Shown: one piece after another, positions 5,609 through 7,964 of the stretch
Layout: each line of letters opens with the position of its first letter
Position numbering within the stretch: the stretch's first letter is position 1
Assembly (NCBI GenBank): GCA_964515055.1
Contig: CAZEUG010000042.1
Location: 1-7,964, forward strand
Reading direction: 5' to 3'
From: QAMX01 sp964515055
Lineage (GTDB): Bacteria > Bacillota > Clostridia > Oscillospirales > QAMX01
Length of the DNA stretch: 7,964 nt
Translations under genes and position numbers: made by a program
The notes under the pieces: model-generated
Seen by the model: the letters and a program-made list of their open reading frames with translations, nothing else
Told to the model about the DNA's origin: nothing
Databases searched by the model: none

Positions 5609-5813
5609 CGATCCAAAAACACACGTGACAGCGTTCGCTCTTTCCTTGGGCTGATCTGCAGAAAAAACGGGCTCATTGTTCATCTGTTGATCTGCCGGCC
5701 GTACGATCAGAGCGGGTGCAGGAACGCGATTTCATATCCAATTCATTTTGAAACAGGGAGAGGGCGTACCTTCCGGCCAACCGGTCAGGGACGATTCGAA
5801 AGGAAGAAACAAT
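5609..5813 (+). ncRNA. Long, probably structured nrdD leader (5' UTR)
   Basis: From the predicted transcription start to the nrdD ATG there are about 205 untranslated nucleotides. Two nested helices are possible: GCGTTC (5631-5636) with GAACGC (5722-5727), and CTGATC (5651-5656) with GATCAG (5705-5710). A small hairpin CCGG-CCAA-CCGG lies at 5773-5784. I do not recognise a known riboswitch: there is no B12-box-like element and no T-run terminator before nrdD. No short gene with a convincing ribosome binding site is seen in it. It could be a regulatory leader or simply a long untranslated region. Confidence 0.4.
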
Positions 5814-7964
5814 ATGAAAATCATCAAACGCAATGGCGCAGAGAATGACTTTGATCTCACCAAAATTTTATCTGCGGTCAGTCGCGCCAATGACACAGTC
5901 GATGAATCCATCCGCATGACACCTGTGCAGATTCAGCGCATTGCAGAAAATGTCGTGCTGGCCTGCGAAAAGCTGGGGCGCTCGCCCAACGTCGAGGAAG
6001 TACAGGATCTGGTCGAAAAGCAGATCATGGCACACGGCGCATACGAGGTCGCCAAAAATTACATCACATATCGGTATGTCCGCGCACTGGTTCGTCAATC
6101 CAACACAACAGACGACAAAATCCTCAGCCTGATCGAATGCAACAACGAAGAAGCCAAACAGGAAAACTCCAATAAAAATCCGGTTGTCAATTCAACGCAG
6201 CGCGATTATATGGCCGGTGAAGTTTCACGCGATATCACCAACCGCATTCTGCTCCCGAAAGAAATTGTCGATGCACACAATGAGGGCATCATCCACTTCC
6301 ATGACGCCGACTATTTCGCACAGCATATGCATAACTGCGATCTGGTTAATCTGGAGGATATGCTGCAAAACGGCACGGTCATCACCGGTACATTGATCGA
6401 ACGGCCGCACAGCTTTTCGACCGCCTGCAACATCGCAACCCAGATCATTGCACAGGTCGCCTCCAACCAGTATGGAGGCCAGTCGATTTCGCTGACCCAT
6501 CTGGCACCATTCGTCGATGTTTCCCGGAAGAAGATTCGCAAACAGGTGGAGGCGGAGCTGGCCACGCTGAATGGCCAGCCGGGCGAAGACCAGATCTGTC
6601 GGATTGTCGAGGAACGTCTGCGCGAAGAGGTCCGCCGCGGCGTTCAGACCATCCAGTATCAGGTGGTCACACTCCTGACCACGAACGGCCAGGCACCGTT
6701 CGTGACGGTTTTTCTCTATCTGGGTGAAGCAAACGGGGAACAGGAAAAGAAGGATCTCGCCCTGATTATTGAGGAAACGCTGCTGCAACGCTATCAGGGC
6801 GTCAAAAACGAACAGGGCGTCTGGATTACGCCGGCCTTCCCGAAACTCATCTATGTCCTGGAAGAGGACAATATCACACCGGACGCACCGTATTATTACC
6901 TGACGGAGCTGGCCGCCAAATGTACGGCTCGCCGCATGGTGCCGGACTACATCTCCGCCAAAAAAATGCAGGAGCTGAAAGGCGACGTTTATCCCTGCAT
7001 GGGCTGCCGCTCCTTCCTGACGCCGGATCGCTTTACGGATGCCGGTGTCGGCAACGTTGCCAATGCCCAGAACTACGAACCGGGACGCCATAAATATTAT
7101 GGCCGGTTCAATCAGGGTGTCGTGACGATCAGCCTGCCGGATGCGGCACTGTCTTCCGGCGGCAATCTTGACAAATTCTGGCAGATTCTTGATGAACGGC
7201 TCGAGCTGTGCCACCGTGCGCTCCAATGTCGCCACAACCGCCTGAAGGGAACCCTGTCGGATGCCGCGCCGATTCTCTGGCAGTACGGCGCCTGCGCTCG
7301 ACTGAAAAAAGGCGAAACGATCGATGCGCTGCTCTATAACGGCTATTCCACGATTTCGCTCGGCTACGCCGGTTTGTACGAATGCGTGAAATATATGACC
7401 GGCCACAGCCATACCGACCCGACTGCCACACCGTTTGCACTGAAAGTCATGCAGCGACTGAATGACAAATGCAAGGAATGGAAGGCCGCAGAAAATATCG
7501 ATTATTCGGTCTATGGCACACCGCTGGAATCCACCACCTATAAGTTTGCAAAATGCCTGCAAAAGCGCTTCGGCGTCATTCCGGGCATCACGGACAAGGG
7601 ATATATCACCAATTCCTATCACGTCCATGTGACGGAGGAAATCGATGCATTTGAAAAACTTGGCTTTGAAGCGCAGTTCCAGCCGCTGTCTCCGGGCGGT
7701 GCCATCAGCTATGTAGAAGTTCCGGATATGCAGAATAACATTGAAGCCGTCATGAAGCTGATGCGCTTTATTTACGACAACATTCTGTACGCCGAGCTGA
7801 ATACCAAGAGCGACTACTGCCAGAAATGCGGATGGGACGGCGAAATTGAAATTCGTGAGCAGAGTGGCAAACTGGTCTGGACGTGCCCGCAATGCGGCAA
7901 TCAGGATCAGGATACCATGAACGTCGCCCGGCGCACCTGCGGCTACATCGGAACACAGTACTGG
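5814..7964 (+). CDS. nrdD: Anaerobic (class III) ribonucleoside-triphosphate reductase, large subunit (3' end cut)
   Basis: Reduces ribonucleoside triphosphates to deoxy forms without oxygen, using a glycyl radical installed by the SAM enzyme NrdG. There are 717 codons present, running off the window just after the radical site, so perhaps 20-25 residues are missing. An N-terminal ATP cone (about 2-92, starting IIKRNGAENDFDL) senses ATP/dATP. The catalytic barrel follows: Cys175 in HNCDLVNL fits the transient thiyl cysteine, and Cys398 in CMGCRSFL the second active-site cysteine typical of formate-using enzymes. SNQYGGQS (217-224) is another conserved block. Near the end, C-x2-C pairs at 669/672 and 691/694 form the zinc site, and RTCGY (707-711) holds the radical Gly710. 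AGGA (5801-5804) lies 9 nt before the ATG. Control is likely by NrdR at the promoter; nrdG would be expected just downstream, outside this window. Confidence 0.97.
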   Translation, partial: MKIIKRNGAENDFDLTKILSAVSRANDTVDESIRMTPVQIQRIAENVVLACEKLGRSPNVEEVQDLVEKQIMAHGAYEVAKNYITYRYVRALVRQSNTTDDKILSLIECNNEEAKQENSNKNPVVNSTQRDYMAGEVSRDITNRILLPKEIVDAHNEGIIHFHDADYFAQHMHNCDLVNLEDMLQNGTVITGTLIERPHSFSTACNIATQIIAQVASNQYGGQSISLTHLAPFVDVSRKKIRKQVEAELATLNGQPGEDQICRIVEERLREEVRRGVQTIQYQVVTLLTTNGQAPFVTVFLYLGEANGEQEKKDLALIIEETLLQRYQGVKNEQGVWITPAFPKLIYVLEEDNITPDAPYYYLTELAAKCTARRMVPDYISAKKMQELKGDVYPCMGCRSFLTPDRFTDAGVGNVANAQNYEPGRHKYYGRFNQGVVTISLPDAALSSGGNLDKFWQILDERLELCHRALQCRHNRLKGTLSDAAPILWQYGACARLKKGETIDALLYNGYSTISLGYAGLYECVKYMTGHSHTDPTATPFALKVMQRLNDKCKEWKAAENIDYSVYGTPLESTTYKFAKCLQKRFGVIPGITDKGYITNSYHVHVTEEIDAFEKLGFEAQFQPLSPGGAISYVEVPDMQNNIEAVMKLMRFIYDNILYAELNTKSDYCQKCGWDGEIEIREQSGKLVWTCPQCGNQDQDTMNVARRTCGYIGTQYW

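Noticed and set aside
4480..5676. 398-codon minus-strand open frame across the second M42 gene and the nrdD operator
   Set aside because: It is a shadow of the M42 gene, runs through a terminator and a promoter, and has no recognisable domain.
5609..5813. Known riboswitch, such as adenosylcobalamin, in the nrdD leader
   Set aside because: No B12-box-like or other riboswitch core that I recognise is present, and class III reductases do not use cobalamin.
6225..7892. 555-codon open frame antisense to nrdD on the minus strand
   Set aside because: It lies wholly inside a certain nrdD gene, resembles no family, and has no convincing ribosome binding site. Codon bias of nrdD explains the lack of stops on the opposite strand.

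Overview
The window reads as chromosomal DNA of an anaerobic or facultatively anaerobic Bacillota (Firmicutes, Clostridia-like) bacterium. The reasons are strong AGGAGG-type ribosome binding sites, near-consensus sigma-A promoters with extended -10 elements, two clear intrinsic terminators, a TTG start codon, tandem M42 peptidases, and an oxygen-sensitive class III ribonucleotide reductase. Base composition looks moderately GC-rich and even throughout. I see no transposase, phage gene, CRISPR array, tRNA or rRNA. The species is not determinable from the sequence alone.

Layout. (1) Positions 1-1067, minus strand: a glycerate kinase (GK-1 family) whose C-terminus runs off the left edge; it most likely starts at TTG 1067. 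(2) 1068-1196: intergenic region with a strong plus-strand promoter for the next gene and an inverted repeat around its -35 box. (3) 1197-2318, plus: a cytoplasmic Gfo/Idh/MocA-family NAD(P)-dependent sugar dehydrogenase, followed by an intrinsic terminator. (4) 2433-3050, minus, convergent: a small cytoplasmic DUF1080 / 3-keto-disaccharide hydrolase-like protein with its own consensus promoter. (5) 3145-3247: back-to-back divergent promoters, one for the DUF1080 gene and one for (6) a two-gene operon at 3311-5367, plus, of two different M42 zinc aminopeptidases joined by an ATGA overlap and closed by a terminator. (7) 5465-5813: the nrdD control region, with two NrdR-like boxes 32 bp apart, a perfect-consensus promoter overlapped by the second box, and a transcribed leader of about 205 nt that can fold. 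(8) 5814-7964, plus: anaerobic ribonucleoside-triphosphate reductase nrdD, cut by the right edge just after its glycyl-radical motif.

How the genes fit together. The Gfo/Idh/MocA dehydrogenase and the DUF1080 protein are families that elsewhere act in sequence: a sugar C3-OH is oxidised to a 3-keto sugar and the 3-keto glycoside is then cleaved. They may form a small cytoplasmic oxidative glycoside-cleavage module; this is inference from family and proximity. Glycerate kinase would feed glycerate into glycolysis. The two M42 enzymes would finish peptide degradation and may form mixed TET particles. nrdD supplies dNTPs anaerobically and appears to be under NrdR control. No clearly new multi-gene system is visible. 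The points most worth a second look are the nrdD control region and leader, the putative 3-keto-sugar pair, and the paired M42 genes.
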